Of a stretch of 64,000 bases of DNA, positions 7,376-19,644 are shown in pieces (positions within the stretch are counted from its first letter, which is position 1; each line of letters opens with the position of its first letter). The notes beneath the pieces are model-generated. The model saw only the letters and a program-made list of their open reading frames with translations, searched no databases and was not told where the DNA came from. The translations under genes were made by a program, and so were the position numbers. This DNA comes from an uncultured Cohaesibacter sp. (GTDB lineage: Bacteria; Pseudomonadota; Alphaproteobacteria; Rhizobiales; Cohaesibacteraceae). The stretch covers positions 1 through 64,000 of the forward strand of contig NZ_OY759864.1 of the NCBI RefSeq assembly GCF_963662805.1. Direction: 5' to 3'.

Positions 7376-9193
7376 ATGAATCTTCGCAACATTGCGATCA
7401 TTGCCCATGTTGACCATGGCAAAACGACACTGATCGACGAATTGCTCAAGGCCTCCGGCATGTTCCGGGCAAACCAGCAGACCGAAGAACGGATGATGGA
7501 TTCCAACGATATCGAGCGCGAGCGCGGCATCACCATCCTCGCCAAGGTCACCTCCCTTGAGCACAACGGCACCCGCATCAACATCGTGGACACCCCGGGC
7601 CACGCCGACTTCGGCGGCGAGGTCGAGCGTATCCTGCACATGGTCGACGGTGTGATCGTTCTGGTCGATGCCGCAGAAGGCCCGATGCCCCAGACCAAGT
7701 TCGTTGTGTCCAAGGCGCTGAAACTCGGCCTCCGCCCCATCGTCGCGATCAACAAGATCGACAAGCCCGAACAGCGCGCCGAAGAAGTGCTTGATGAGGT
7801 CTTCGACCTTTTCGCCAACCTCGACGCCAACGAAGAGCAGCTCGACTTCCCCGTTCTTTATGGCTCCGCCAAGAACGGCTGGATGGCAACCGAACCGCAT
7901 GGACCGAAAACCGACATGGAGCCCCTGTTCGACCTCGTCGTCAAACATGTCCCGGCCCCCCATGTCGAAGAAGGCGAATTCCGCCTGCTGGCCACCACGA
8001 TCCAGTCCGACAACTTCCTTGGCCGCATCCTCACGGGCCGCATCATGGCTGGTGAAGTCCGCCCCAACATGGCCATCAAGGCCCTCAGCCGTGACGGAAA
8101 ACTGATCGAGAACGGCCGCATCTCCAAAGTACTCGCATTCCGTGGCCTCGAACGTCAGGCCATCGAAGTGGGCGAAGCCGGTGACATCGTTTCCATCGCC
8201 GGTCTGCAGAAGGCCACCGTTGCCGACACCATCTGCGCTCCATCGGTCACAGAAGCCCTTCAGGCCCAGCCCATCGACCCGCCAACCCTGTCCATGACCT
8301 TCCGCGTCAACGACAGCCCCCTCGCCGGCACCGAAGGCGACAAGGTCCAGAGCCGTGTCATCCGCGCCCGCCTTCTCGCCGAAGCCGAGGGCAACGTCGC
8401 CCTTAAGGTGACCGAAGCAAAGGACAGCGACGCCTTCATCGTTTCGGGCCGTGGCGAACTGCTGCTCTCGATCCTCATCGAGAATATGCGCCGCGAAGGC
8501 TTCGAGCTTGGCATCGGTCGCCCGCAGGTGGTCATGCAGAAGGACGAGAACGGCAAACTGCTCGAGCCGATCGAAGAAGTCATCATCGACGTCGATGACG
8601 AATATTCGGGCGTCGTGGTCCAGAAAATGCAGGAACGCAAGGCCGAAATGGTCGAAATGCGCCCCTCTGGCGGCGGCCGTACGCGCCTTGTCTTCTACGC
8701 TCCGACCCGTGGCCTCATTGGCTATCAGTCCGAGCTGCTCAGCGACACCCGCGGCACAGCAATCCTCAACCGCATCTTCCACGATTATGCCTCGCACAAG
8801 GGCGACATCGCCTCGCGCCACACCGGCGTGCTGCTCTCCAACGGCAATGGCGAAGCCGTCGCCTACGCCCTGTGGCAGCTGGAAGACCGTGGCCCGATGA
8901 TGGTCGAACCTGGCACCAAGGTCTATCAGGGCATGATCATCGGCGAGCACACCCGCGGCAACGACCTTGAGGTCAACATCCTCAAGGGCAAGCAGCTGAC
9001 CAACATCCGCTCGGCCGGCAAGGACGACGCCGTCAAGCTGACCACGCCTATCCGCCTCAGCCTCGAACAGGCCCTGAGCTACATCTCCGAAGATGAACTG
9101 GTGGAAGTCACGCCGAAATCCATCCGCCTGCGCAAAATTCTCCTCGACCCGAACGACCGCAAGAAGGCGGAGCGGGCCAAGAAGGCAAGCTGA
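7376..9193 (+). CDS. typA: ribosome-binding GTPase TypA/BipA
   Basis: 605 residues from ATG 7376, which matches the family start MNLRNIAIIAHVDHGKTT. The frame is open upstream to 7205, but that part is not conserved. G1 is AHVDHGKTT (10-18), the switch I part is ERERGITI, G3 is DTPGHADFGGEV and G4 is NKID. The C-terminal part holds the EF-G-like domains and the specific TypA C-terminus. TypA binds the ribosome in place of EF-G and helps 50S assembly and growth under stress or cold. A single gene with its own terminator. Confidence 0.97.
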   Translation: MNLRNIAIIAHVDHGKTTLIDELLKASGMFRANQQTEERMMDSNDIERERGITILAKVTSLEHNGTRINIVDTPGHADFGGEVERILHMVDGVIVLVDAAEGPMPQTKFVVSKALKLGLRPIVAINKIDKPEQRAEEVLDEVFDLFANLDANEEQLDFPVLYGSAKNGWMATEPHGPKTDMEPLFDLVVKHVPAPHVEEGEFRLLATTIQSDNFLGRILTGRIMAGEVRPNMAIKALSRDGKLIENGRISKVLAFRGLERQAIEVGEAGDIVSIAGLQKATVADTICAPSVTEALQAQPIDPPTLSMTFRVNDSPLAGTEGDKVQSRVIRARLLAEAEGNVALKVTEAKDSDAFIVSGRGELLLSILIENMRREGFELGIGRPQVVMQKDENGKLLEPIEEVIIDVDDEYSGVVVQKMQERKAEMVEMRPSGGGRTRLVFYAPTRGLIGYQSELLSDTRGTAILNRIFHDYASHKGDIASRHTGVLLSNGNGEAVAYALWQLEDRGPMMVEPGTKVYQGMIIGEHTRGNDLEVNILKGKQLTNIRSAGKDDAVKLTTPIRLSLEQALSYISEDELVEVTPKSIRLRKILLDPNDRKKAERAKKAS

Positions 9194-9219
9194 GCGATTG
9201 AGTCGGATGCGAAATGAAC

Positions 9220-9246
9220 AAGGGGATGGGCAACCATCCCCTTTTT
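9220..9246 (+). terminator. rho-independent terminator after typA
   Basis: 10-bp stem AAGGGGATGG / CCATCCCCTT, loop GCAA, then T run; 26 bases after the typA stop. Confidence 0.9.
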
Positions 9247-9277
9247 GTTTGCACGGGATTAAGTAAGGCTGACCCGT

Positions 9278-9649
9278 TTAGACCGGCCAAGTCCCGCCCC
9301 CCAAAGTCCCGCCCATAGAGCAGTCGTTCAGATCAACCGCCAGATGAAAGAGGCAGCCAAGACCGACGGCTCGCACCTTCCACTGGGGCACCAGAAGCAG
9401 AGCAAGATAGCCCGCCACCGCCCAATTGGTGTGAAGTGGATGAAAACCGATGGAACAGCGGTTCGGATCAAAGATCGGATCGGCGAGCAGATGATCAAGA
9501 TCGATGGCAATGGTGGCCACCATGATCAGCCCCGCCTTCAGCCAATGCTCACGGCCAAAGACCAGCCGCGCAAGCAGAAAGGGCAGCAGAAGATGCCCCG
9601 AATAATGCACCAGCGGGCGCATAAGGTTTGTGACAGTCGCAAGGTCCAA
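9278..9649 (-). CDS. DUF6122-family integral membrane protein
   Basis: 123 residues. The polar cluster HY...HLLLP, TIAIDLDHLLADPIFDPNRC, GFHPLHT and HLAVDLNDC matches DUF6122, whose conserved His and Asp suggest a membrane metal-dependent hydrolase; activity is unproven. Three or four hydrophobic segments are visible. The TTG start at 9649 has GGAG upstream; an in-frame ATG at 9622 is the alternative. It is convergent with typA. Confidence 0.7.
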   Translation of the reverse strand: MDLATVTNLMRPLVHYSGHLLLPFLLARLVFGREHWLKAGLIMVATIAIDLDHLLADPIFDPNRCSIGFHPLHTNWAVAGYLALLLVPQWKVRAVGLGCLFHLAVDLNDCSMGGTLGGGTWPV

Positions 9650-9817
9650 TTGAGCGCTCCGGCTTTTCGGTTCTCCCTGCTTCTTACGGATCCTCCTTCA
9701 AAGCTGCAAGAGACAATCGCATCACCAGATCCGCGCTTGCTCCTTCACGAAAGGGTCTTATAAACCTGTCACAGTCCCAAGTTCCCCACGTTCGCCAGAG
9801 TGCAATCAGAGTGCATC

Positions 9818-10330
9818 ATGTACCACCGCATTGTCATCCTTGGCTGTGCCGGATCAGGCAAGTCAACCCTATCGAGAGCGCTGTCCGACAAGCTCGGACT
9901 GCCCATCGTGCATCTCGACCGGCTCTATTGGAATGCAAACTGGCAAATGAAGGACAAAAGCGACTTTACTCAGAATGTCGCAGAGGCAATCAATGAGGAA
10001 TGCTGGATCATGGATGGCAACTATCTGAGCACGGCCCCAGCCCGTCTCGCGTCTGCGGATCTGACCATCTTTCTCGACACACCGCGCTGGCTGTGCCTCA
10101 CAAGGGTCATCAAGCGCACGCTCATCTACTACAAGCGCAATCGCCCGGACATGCCGACCGGCTGCAACGAGCGCTTTGACTGGGACTTTCTGACCTATGT
10201 CTGGTCCTTCAATCGGACGCACAGGCCGAGACTTATGGACGTGCTGAAGGATCATCATGGCCTCTTGGTCACATTGAAAAGCCCGCGTGAGGCGCGGGCT
10301 TTCATCAAGTCACTCGAAGGAAACAGCTGA
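9818..10330 (+). CDS. P-loop NTPase, adenylate-kinase-like (FlaR/topology-modulation type)
   Basis: 170 residues from ATG 9818; a GTG six codons upstream is possible. Walker A is GCAGSGKST right at the N-terminus. HLDRLYWNANW and WIMDGNY follow, typical of the small P-loop kinases named FlaR or topology modulation protein. The Arg-rich segment (TRVIKRTLIYYKRNRPDM) resembles a lid. The nucleotide acceptor is unknown. Its stop lies 11 bases from the convergent htpX stop. Confidence 0.75.
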   Translation: MYHRIVILGCAGSGKSTLSRALSDKLGLPIVHLDRLYWNANWQMKDKSDFTQNVAEAINEECWIMDGNYLSTAPARLASADLTIFLDTPRWLCLTRVIKRTLIYYKRNRPDMPTGCNERFDWDFLTYVWSFNRTHRPRLMDVLKDHHGLLVTLKSPREARAFIKSLEGNS

Positions 10331-10341
10331 GCCTTCCTAGC

Positions 10342-11328
10342 CTAGCCCCACGGCCCTTCCGGCTCGTCGCGGTCACGGGAAGGTTGAGAGCCCCAAGGAC
10401 CATCGTCCTGCATCTGCTGGCGACGCTGGCTGGCGCCGAGCGTGCCACCACCGCTGACTTTCAACGGCCCCTGGCCGCCATACCATTCGGCCTGAAGCGC
10501 GGCCAGCGCATCAATGCGATTCTGGGTATCCGGGTGGGTGGAGAAGAGATTGTCCATCTTCTGCCCGCTCAGGGGATTGATAATGAACATGTGCGCCGTG
10601 GACGGATTCTGTTCGGCGGTGACATTCACCGTACGACCCGCAGCATTGGCGATCTTGGCCAGTGCCGAGGCAAGCCACATCGGCTGACCACAGATCTGGG
10701 CACCCATCTTGTCCGCTTCATATTCGCGCGTCCGGCTAATTGCCATCTGCACCACGGAAGCCGCTAGAGGCGCAAGGATCATTAGGGCAATCGTACCGAT
10801 GATGCCAAGCCCGCCTCCTTCGCGATCCCGTCCACCACCGAAGAACATGGCAAAGTTTGCCAGCATCGATATGGCACCTGCAAGGGTCGCGGTAACTGTC
10901 ATCGTCAGGATGTCATAGTTCTTGATATGGGCCAGCTCATGGGCCATCACGCCCGCGACCTCTTCATAACTCAGCCGGTTGAGCAGCCCTGTCGAGGCAG
11001 CAACGGCGGCATTCTGAGGGTTACGGCCCGTCGCAAAAGCGTTCGGCTGGTCGGAATCGATGACATAGACCTTCGGCATTGGCAGCTGTGCTTCAGCCGC
11101 CAGCTTCTCGACGATCTCGTAATATTCCGGAGCAGTGCGTGCATCCACCTCCTGGGCATTGTGCATCCTCAGGACCATCTTGTCCGAGTTCCAGTAGCTG
11201 AACACATTCATCCCAAGGGCAAAGATGAAGGCAATCATCATGCCCCCCGAGCCACCAAGCAGATAGCCGATGGCCATGAACAAGCCTGTCATGCCTGCCA
11301 GCAGCAAAGCGGTACGGAAGAAATTCAT
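10342..11328 (-). CDS. htpX: membrane zinc metalloprotease HtpX (M48)
   Basis: 328 residues from ATG 11328 (MNFFRTALLL). An upstream ATG at 11358 is possible but adds a hydrophilic tail before the first membrane span. It has two N-terminal membrane spans, the zinc motif HELAH at 130-134, a further pair of spans, and the third zinc ligand in EYEADKMGA. HtpX degrades damaged inner-membrane proteins alongside FtsH. The C-terminus is a Gly/Asp/Pro-rich tail ending EPEGPWG. A DUF1674 gene starts divergently 100 bases away. Confidence 0.93.
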   Translation of the reverse strand: MNFFRTALLLAGMTGLFMAIGYLLGGSGGMMIAFIFALGMNVFSYWNSDKMVLRMHNAQEVDARTAPEYYEIVEKLAAEAQLPMPKVYVIDSDQPNAFATGRNPQNAAVAASTGLLNRLSYEEVAGVMAHELAHIKNYDILTMTVTATLAGAISMLANFAMFFGGGRDREGGGLGIIGTIALMILAPLAASVVQMAISRTREYEADKMGAQICGQPMWLASALAKIANAAGRTVNVTAEQNPSTAHMFIINPLSGQKMDNLFSTHPDTQNRIDALAALQAEWYGGQGPLKVSGGGTLGASQRRQQMQDDGPWGSQPSRDRDEPEGPWG

Positions 11329-11428
11329 GCCTGTTTTATCCTCTGATAAGTTTCGCACTTTGGATCGAGACCCAACTTCCTATATGTTAGGCGTGAAAAT
11401 AAGATTTCAAGATGAAACAGGATCCGCC

Positions 11429-11704
11429 ATGTCCGATGAGACGAAAGACACCGAGGGCCCGGTCTTCAGAACAGCTGTCGACAAGATGCCGCCCCAGGTG
11501 GAAAAGGAAGAAAAACCGCGCCGCCGCTTTGAAGATCTGCCCCCCGCAGCGCAGCGCGCCCTGCTGGAAGCCGAAGAGCGCCGCAAGGAACGCGACGCGC
11601 TCAAGGTCAGCGCCGACCGACCCACGGAAGTCGGCGGCAGAGGTGGCCTAGATCCCTCCCGTTATGACGATTATGAGATCGGCGGTCGGGCCATCGACTT
11701 CTGA
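11429..11704 (+). CDS. DUF1674 protein, succinate dehydrogenase assembly factor 4-like
   Basis: 91 residues from ATG 11429. The hallmark is the C-terminal RYDDYEIGGRAIDF; in this family (SDHAF4 in mitochondria) the tail binds the flavoprotein SdhA during assembly. The middle is a charged helix (AAQRALLEAEERRKERD). No sdh gene is nearby, so the assignment rests on the family motif only. A terminator follows. Confidence 0.8.
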   Translation: MSDETKDTEGPVFRTAVDKMPPQVEKEEKPRRRFEDLPPAAQRALLEAEERRKERDALKVSADRPTEVGGRGGLDPSRYDDYEIGGRAIDF

Positions 11705-11722
11705 GCGCTGAAACAGTCACAA

Positions 11723-11756
11723 GAAAAGCGGACAGCCAAAACTGCCCGCTTTTTTG
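11723..11756 (+). terminator. rho-independent terminator after the DUF1674 gene
   Basis: Stem AAGCGGACAG / CTGCCCGCTT with one mismatch, short loop, then six T. Flanking A on the 5' side may let it act on the minus strand too, behind the aldo/keto reductase gene. Confidence 0.75.
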
Positions 11757-11782
11757 TTTCCCTTCGGATCATGCCCCACCGA

Positions 11783-12811
11783 TTACAGATCGGATGACTT
11801 GGCCCAGATATTGATATCTTCGTCCTGCGCATAAAGATCGATCTCGGCCAGCTCCTCAGGCGTGAAGTCAAGATTGTCGACCACCTTGGCGCAATCGAGC
11901 ACCTGCTCCGGCTTTGATGCCCCGATGAGAGCGGTGGTGATGCCTTCATCTCTCAACACCCATGCAATCGCCATCTGCGCGAGGGTCTGGCCACGGCGCT
12001 GGGCGATGGCATTGAGCTTTTGCAGATTCTCAACGGCCCGGTCGGTGATCATCTCGCGCTTCAGAAACCCGCCACGGGCCACTCGCGAATCCTCCGGAAT
12101 GCCATTGAGATATTTGTTGGTCAGCATCCCCTGCGCCAGCGGCGTGAAGGCGATGGAGCCAACACCGAGCTCCTTGAGGGTGTCCTTCAATCCATCCTTC
12201 TCCACCCAGCGATTGAGCATGTTGTAGGCAGGCTGATGGATGAGACAGGGCGTCCCCAGCTCCTTGAGGATCTTCACCGCCTCGCGCGTGCGCTGGGAAT
12301 TGTAGGACGAGATGCCCACATAGAGCGCCTTGCCCTGACGCACCAAGGTGTCAAGCGCACCCATGGTTTCTTCGAGAGGCGTATCGGGATCGAAACGATG
12401 CGAATAGAAAATGTCGACATAATCGACACCCATGCGCTTCAGGGACTGCTCGCAAGAAGCAATCACATATTTGCGGCTGCCAAATTCTCCGTAAGGCCCG
12501 GGCCACATCAGATATCCGGCTTTTGACGAGATAATCATTTCATCCCGATAAGCGGCAAAGTCGGTGCGCAGCAGCTCGCCAAAGGCCTCTTCGGCCGCAC
12601 CCGGAGGCGGGCCATAGTTGTTGGCAAGATCGAAATGGGTGATCCCGCTGTCAAATGCGGCCCGGCAGATCGCCTGCTTCGTCGCGTGGGGTGTGTCATG
12701 ACCAAAGTTGTGCCACAGCCCGAGAGAAATCGCAGGAAGCTTGAGACCAGAGGCACCGCAGCGGCGGTAGGCCATCTTGTCATAGCGAGCCTCGTTTGGA
12801 ACATATGTCAT
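11783..12811 (-). CDS. aldo/keto reductase, L-glyceraldehyde 3-phosphate reductase (YghZ/Gpr-like)
   Basis: 342 residues, closely resembling E. coli YghZ along its length: GLKLPAISLGLWHNFGHDT, ITHFDLANNYGPPPG, WPGPYGEFGSRKYV, VDIFYSHRFD and IAFTPLAQGMLT. The enzyme reduces L-glyceraldehyde 3-phosphate and other aldehydes with NADPH as a detoxification step. The catalytic Asp and Tyr lie in FDLANNYG, and Lys in ISSKAGY. A DUF1989 gene ends 12 bases upstream of its start, so both are likely cotranscribed. Confidence 0.92.
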   Translation of the reverse strand: MTYVPNEARYDKMAYRRCGASGLKLPAISLGLWHNFGHDTPHATKQAICRAAFDSGITHFDLANNYGPPPGAAEEAFGELLRTDFAAYRDEMIISSKAGYLMWPGPYGEFGSRKYVIASCEQSLKRMGVDYVDIFYSHRFDPDTPLEETMGALDTLVRQGKALYVGISSYNSQRTREAVKILKELGTPCLIHQPAYNMLNRWVEKDGLKDTLKELGVGSIAFTPLAQGMLTNKYLNGIPEDSRVARGGFLKREMITDRAVENLQKLNAIAQRRGQTLAQMAIAWVLRDEGITTALIGASKPEQVLDCAKVVDNLDFTPEELAEIDLYAQDEDINIWAKSSDL

Positions 12812-12823
12812 GTCGTACCTCGT

Positions 12824-13672
12824 TTATCGTCCGTGTGTTCGGTCATAGGGGTTCATCGGCGGGGAAGACCAACCTTCCAGCGCACCATCCAGAGGCTTGT
12901 AGACCTCCATCAACAGGGGATGGCACTGGGCGTGATCGCTCGAATGCTCGGACGAGCAATCCCCGCCGGGACAGGCGCTCAGCACCGCCAGAAGATCGAT
13001 CTCGGCAAACATCTCCAGATAGTCGCCGGGACGCACCGGGCTCGCCTTCATGAAGTACTGGCCGGTGTCACGGGTAAAACCGGTGCACATGAAGACATTG
13101 AGCACGTCATGCACCAGCACCTCGGCTTCAATGACGCTGAGGCCACAGGCATCGCTCATGGAGCGGATCAGGTTGGAATGGCAGCAGTGATGATAATCAT
13201 GCCCCTTCAGCAGCCGCCCGGTATAGGGATCGCACCGCGTGCCGATCACATCATGCACCGAACCGCCAAACTCATCGATGCCGTACCACCCGAGCGTATC
13301 GGCAACGATGGTCGCCATCGGACGCATGAACGGAAAGCAGGACCAGAGCTGATCACCGGTGGTGACATGGGTGCCGTGGAGTGCACGGGTCTTGCCCGAA
13401 TAGAAGCGTTCGGCCAGATCTTCATTGCTGAAAAGATTGAGATCGCCCACCTGAGGCCCCTCGATGCTGACGATCCTGAGGAAATGCCCTTTGGGAACGC
13501 GGATATAGGCAGCATCCCGTGCCGGCACAACAACATCCGCGACCTTTTTCAGGTCGGAACGGGCGGCTTCATAAAGCGTCATGTTCGGCTTCGGGAGGGT
13601 TTCTGTCGGATAACAGATAACGGGCTTGACGGCGCGCCGGGTGTCGGCGTCGACTGGTGCAATTGGGGTCAT
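12824..13672 (-). CDS. DUF1989 (urea carboxylase-associated-type) protein
   Basis: 282 residues. DUF1989 features: VPKGHFLRIVSIEGPQVGDL, HGTHVTTGDQLWSCFPFMRP, GGSVHDVIGTRCDPYTGRL, and a His/Cys cluster HDYHHCCHSNL; later CTGFTRDTGQYFM and NPYDRTHGR. The conserved His and Cys suggest metal binding. Relatives sit beside urea carboxylase or aminomethyltransferase-like genes, but here the partner is an aldo/keto reductase, so a urea role is not supported. It is first gene of a two-gene unit on the minus strand. Confidence 0.85.
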   Translation of the reverse strand: MTPIAPVDADTRRAVKPVICYPTETLPKPNMTLYEAARSDLKKVADVVVPARDAAYIRVPKGHFLRIVSIEGPQVGDLNLFSNEDLAERFYSGKTRALHGTHVTTGDQLWSCFPFMRPMATIVADTLGWYGIDEFGGSVHDVIGTRCDPYTGRLLKGHDYHHCCHSNLIRSMSDACGLSVIEAEVLVHDVLNVFMCTGFTRDTGQYFMKASPVRPGDYLEMFAEIDLLAVLSACPGGDCSSEHSSDHAQCHPLLMEVYKPLDGALEGWSSPPMNPYDRTHGR

Positions 13673-13820
13673 CGCTAAACTCGAAAAGAAGGATAGTCAA
13701 ATAGGGAGGGGGCCTTCTAACAGTGTCGCAAACATTCCCCCAGAAATGCAACAGGAATCCCGCACAGAAGAGGCCTCATGCCCATCTCTTGCCCAATCTC
13801 CTAATCGAAACCGGGCGACC

Positions 13821-13857
13821 AAAAAGCCCCGGCCCTTGCAACAAAGAACCGGGGCTT
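13821..13857 (-). terminator. rho-independent terminator of acnA
   Basis: Read on the minus strand: 9-bp stem AAGCCCCGG / CCGGGGCTT, 16-base loop, then a short T run. It lies 30 bases past the acnA stop. Confidence 0.85.
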
Positions 13858-13886
13858 GCTCATGGGCCCAAATCAGAGCCTCAGGT

Positions 13887-16562
13887 CTAGGACGCGAGGT
13901 CTCTGAGCACATAATGCAGGATGCCGCCGTTGCGGTAATAGTCTAGCTCATCCTCGGTATCGATCCGGCAGAGGGTGCTGATGGTTTTTTCTGAGCCGTC
14001 GGCGAACCTGATGTGAACATCCACATCCTGACGTGGCTTCAGATCAGACAGCCCCAGAATGGTGATTTCCTCATCGCCCTTGATGCCGACGGATTGCCAG
14101 CTCTCGCCGTCCTTGAACTGCAATGGCAAAACGCCCATGCCAACAAGGTTGGAGCGGTGAATACGCTCGAACGACTGCACGACCACAGCACGAACCCCAA
14201 GCAGGTTGGTGCCCTTTGCCGCCCAGTCGCGGGATGATCCGGTGCCATATTCCTTGCCTGCAAAGACCACGAGCGGGGTGCCCTCGTCCTTGTAGGCCAT
14301 GGCAACGTCATACATTGGTTTGACCTCGCCATCCTTCATCGAGAAGCCGCCTTCCGTGCCCGGAGCCAACTGGTTCTTGATGCGGATGTTGGCAAAGGTG
14401 CCGCGCATCATGATCTCGTGGTTGCCGCGGCGCGAGCCGTAGGAGTTGAAATCCCTCGGTGCGACCTGACGCTCGGTGAGATATTTGCCAGCCGGCGTGT
14501 CAGGCTTGAAGCTGCCCGCCGGAGAGATGTGGTCCGTGGTGATGGAGTCAAGGAACAACGACAGAATGCGCGCGCCCTTGACGTCTTCCACCGGCTTCGG
14601 CGTCAGGTCCATGCCTTCGAAATAAGGCGGGTTCTGCACATAGGTGGACGAGGCATTCCAGCTATAGGTCTCGCTTGGCGCCACTTCGATGGCCTGCCAT
14701 TTCGGATCGCCCTTGAAGACGTCCGAATAGCGGGTCTGGAACATCTCGCGGGTCACCGCTTCGCGCACGAGGGTCGAGATCTCCTCGCTGGTCGGCCAGA
14801 TGTCCTTCAGATAGACAGGATTGCCTTTAGGATCCTCACCGATTGGATCTTTGGTGATGTTGATATTGAGCGACCCGGCAATCGCATAGGCGACAACCAG
14901 CGGCGGGGAAGCAAGGAAGTTGGCTCGGACATCCGGGTTGACGCGGCCTTCAAAGTTCCGGTTACCGGACAGTACCGAACAGGCCACCAGATCATTGTTC
15001 TGGATCGCTTCGGAAATTTCCGGCGGCAGCGGACCGGAGTTGCCGATACAAGTGGTGCAGCCATAACCGACAAGGTTGAAGCCGAGGGCATCAAGATCAC
15101 TCTGCATACCGGCCTTCTGCAGATAGTCGGTCACGACCTGCGAGCCCGGAGCAAGCGAGGTCTTCACCCATGGTTTGACCGAGAGGCCTTTTTGCAGCGC
15201 CTTGCGCGCCACCAGACCTGCCCCGATCAGAACGGACGGGTTCGAGGTGTTGGTGCAGGAAGTGATCGCGGCAATCACCACGTCACCGTTGCCAAGATCA
15301 TGATCGCGACCTGCGACCGCGACTCGTTTATCCAGCTGGTCGCCCTGCTTGAACTCGCTCTCCATCGCCTTGGCAAAGGCAATGTCGGCTTCGGTCAGGG
15401 CAATGCGATCCTGGGGGCGTTTCGGACCCGAAATGGACGGAACCACATCTGCCAGATCAAGGGAAAGGGTATCGGTAAAGCTCGGCTCGACGCTGCCCGT
15501 ATCGCGGAACATGCCCTGCGCCTTTGAGTAGGCTTCGACCAGCGCAACCCGATCGCTGTCGCGGCCCGTAACCTCAAGATAGGACAGCGTGTCCTTGTCG
15601 ACGGGGAAGAAACCGCAGGTCGCGCCATATTCCGGCGCCATGTTGGCTATTGTTGCCTGATCCTCAAGGCTGAGATTATCAAGACCGGGGCCATAGAATT
15701 CTACGAACTTGCCGACGACGCCCTTCTTGCGCAGCATCTCGACGATGGTCAGCACAAGGTCCGTTGCGGTGGTGCCTTCGGCCATCTCGCCAGAAAGACG
15801 GAAGCCGACGACTTCGGGGATCAGCATCGTCACCGGCTGGCCAAGCATGGCAGCCTCGGCCTCGATGCCGCCAACACCCCAGCCAAGGACCGAAAGGCCG
15901 TTGACCATGGTTGTGTGGCTGTCGGTACCCACGAGCGTATCGGGATAGGCGATGGTCTCGCCATCCTCGTCCTTGGTCCAGACGGTCTGGGCCAGATATT
16001 CAAGGTTCACCTGATGGCAAATGCCGGTTCCTGGTGGAACCACGCGGAAATTGTCAAAGGCCTGCTGGCCCCAGCGCAGAAATTCATAGCGCTCTGCGTT
16101 GCGTTGATATTCAAGATCCACATTCTGCTTGAAGGCAAGGGGATTGCCGAAATGGTCGACCATCACCGAGTGGTCGATGACGAGATCGACAGGCACCTGC
16201 GGGTTGATCTTCTGCGGGTCGGAGCCAAGCGCCTTGGAGGCATCGCGCATGGCGGCCAGATCGACCACAGCAGGAACCCCGGTGAAATCCTGCATGAGCA
16301 CACGCGCCGGACGATAGGAAATCTCGGCAGAGGATTTGCATTCGACAAGCCACTCGGCACAGGCGCGAATGTCATCGGCAGTCACTGTGCGTCCGTCCTC
16401 AAACCGCAGGAGGTTTTCAAGCACGACCTTGAGCGAATAGGGAAGCTTTGAAATGCCCTCTAGGCCGTTTTTCTCGGCCTCGGGCAGGCTGAAATAGGTA
16501 TAGCTCTTGCCATTGACCTGAAGGGTCTTTTTGGCTTTGAAACTGTCGAGAGATTTGGTCAC
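13887..16562 (-). CDS. acnA: aconitate hydratase AcnA
   Basis: 891 residues, the usual AcnA/IRP-type length. It isomerises citrate to isocitrate through cis-aconitate in the citric acid cycle. The [4Fe-4S] ligand cysteines lie in AITSCTNTSNPSV and YGCTTCIGNSGPL; the C-terminal swivelling domain carries GTGSSRDWAAKGT. The start MTKSLDSFKAKKTLQVNG is conserved. It has its own terminator and lies directly downstream of acnB on the same strand, separated by a terminator and about 220 bases, so it should be transcribed from its own promoter. Confidence 0.97.
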   Translation of the reverse strand: MTKSLDSFKAKKTLQVNGKSYTYFSLPEAEKNGLEGISKLPYSLKVVLENLLRFEDGRTVTADDIRACAEWLVECKSSAEISYRPARVLMQDFTGVPAVVDLAAMRDASKALGSDPQKINPQVPVDLVIDHSVMVDHFGNPLAFKQNVDLEYQRNAERYEFLRWGQQAFDNFRVVPPGTGICHQVNLEYLAQTVWTKDEDGETIAYPDTLVGTDSHTTMVNGLSVLGWGVGGIEAEAAMLGQPVTMLIPEVVGFRLSGEMAEGTTATDLVLTIVEMLRKKGVVGKFVEFYGPGLDNLSLEDQATIANMAPEYGATCGFFPVDKDTLSYLEVTGRDSDRVALVEAYSKAQGMFRDTGSVEPSFTDTLSLDLADVVPSISGPKRPQDRIALTEADIAFAKAMESEFKQGDQLDKRVAVAGRDHDLGNGDVVIAAITSCTNTSNPSVLIGAGLVARKALQKGLSVKPWVKTSLAPGSQVVTDYLQKAGMQSDLDALGFNLVGYGCTTCIGNSGPLPPEISEAIQNNDLVACSVLSGNRNFEGRVNPDVRANFLASPPLVVAYAIAGSLNINITKDPIGEDPKGNPVYLKDIWPTSEEISTLVREAVTREMFQTRYSDVFKGDPKWQAIEVAPSETYSWNASSTYVQNPPYFEGMDLTPKPVEDVKGARILSLFLDSITTDHISPAGSFKPDTPAGKYLTERQVAPRDFNSYGSRRGNHEIMMRGTFANIRIKNQLAPGTEGGFSMKDGEVKPMYDVAMAYKDEGTPLVVFAGKEYGTGSSRDWAAKGTNLLGVRAVVVQSFERIHRSNLVGMGVLPLQFKDGESWQSVGIKGDEEITILGLSDLKPRQDVDVHIRFADGSEKTISTLCRIDTEDELDYYRNGGILHYVLRDLAS

Positions 16563-16783
16563 GGCTGATCCTGTCCTTTTGTCTTAAAAGAAACATGAAG
16601 GGTCTGTGGGTCGGTCAAACTGGACGAGGTCCTGCCCACAGTCTGGCAGAGGCATGCCGGGATGAACAGCCACCCTTTGTCGAACAAGAATTCGGGCGCG
16701 GCCGCCTCGCATACGCATTATGCCTAGTGTCTATATAAGGACGCTGAGCGAAATATAAAGGATCAGGGGTCTGAGGCTGCCTA

Positions 16784-16825
16784 AACAAAAAGAGGCGCGG
16801 GTGCCATTCAAGACACCCGCGCCTC
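16784..16825 (-). terminator. rho-independent terminator of acnB
   Basis: 12-bp perfect stem GAGGCGCGGGTG / CACCCGCGCCTC with a 10-base loop, followed on the minus strand by a T-rich run. It separates acnB from acnA. Confidence 0.9.
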
Positions 16826-16851
16826 CCATATCTCAGTCTTCACAAGCTCGA

Positions 16852-19644
<2,793 letters not shown>

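Noticed and set aside
7169..8950. 593-codon frame antisense to typA, and a similar 581-codon one antisense to argG
   Set aside because: Both are shadows of well-identified genes.
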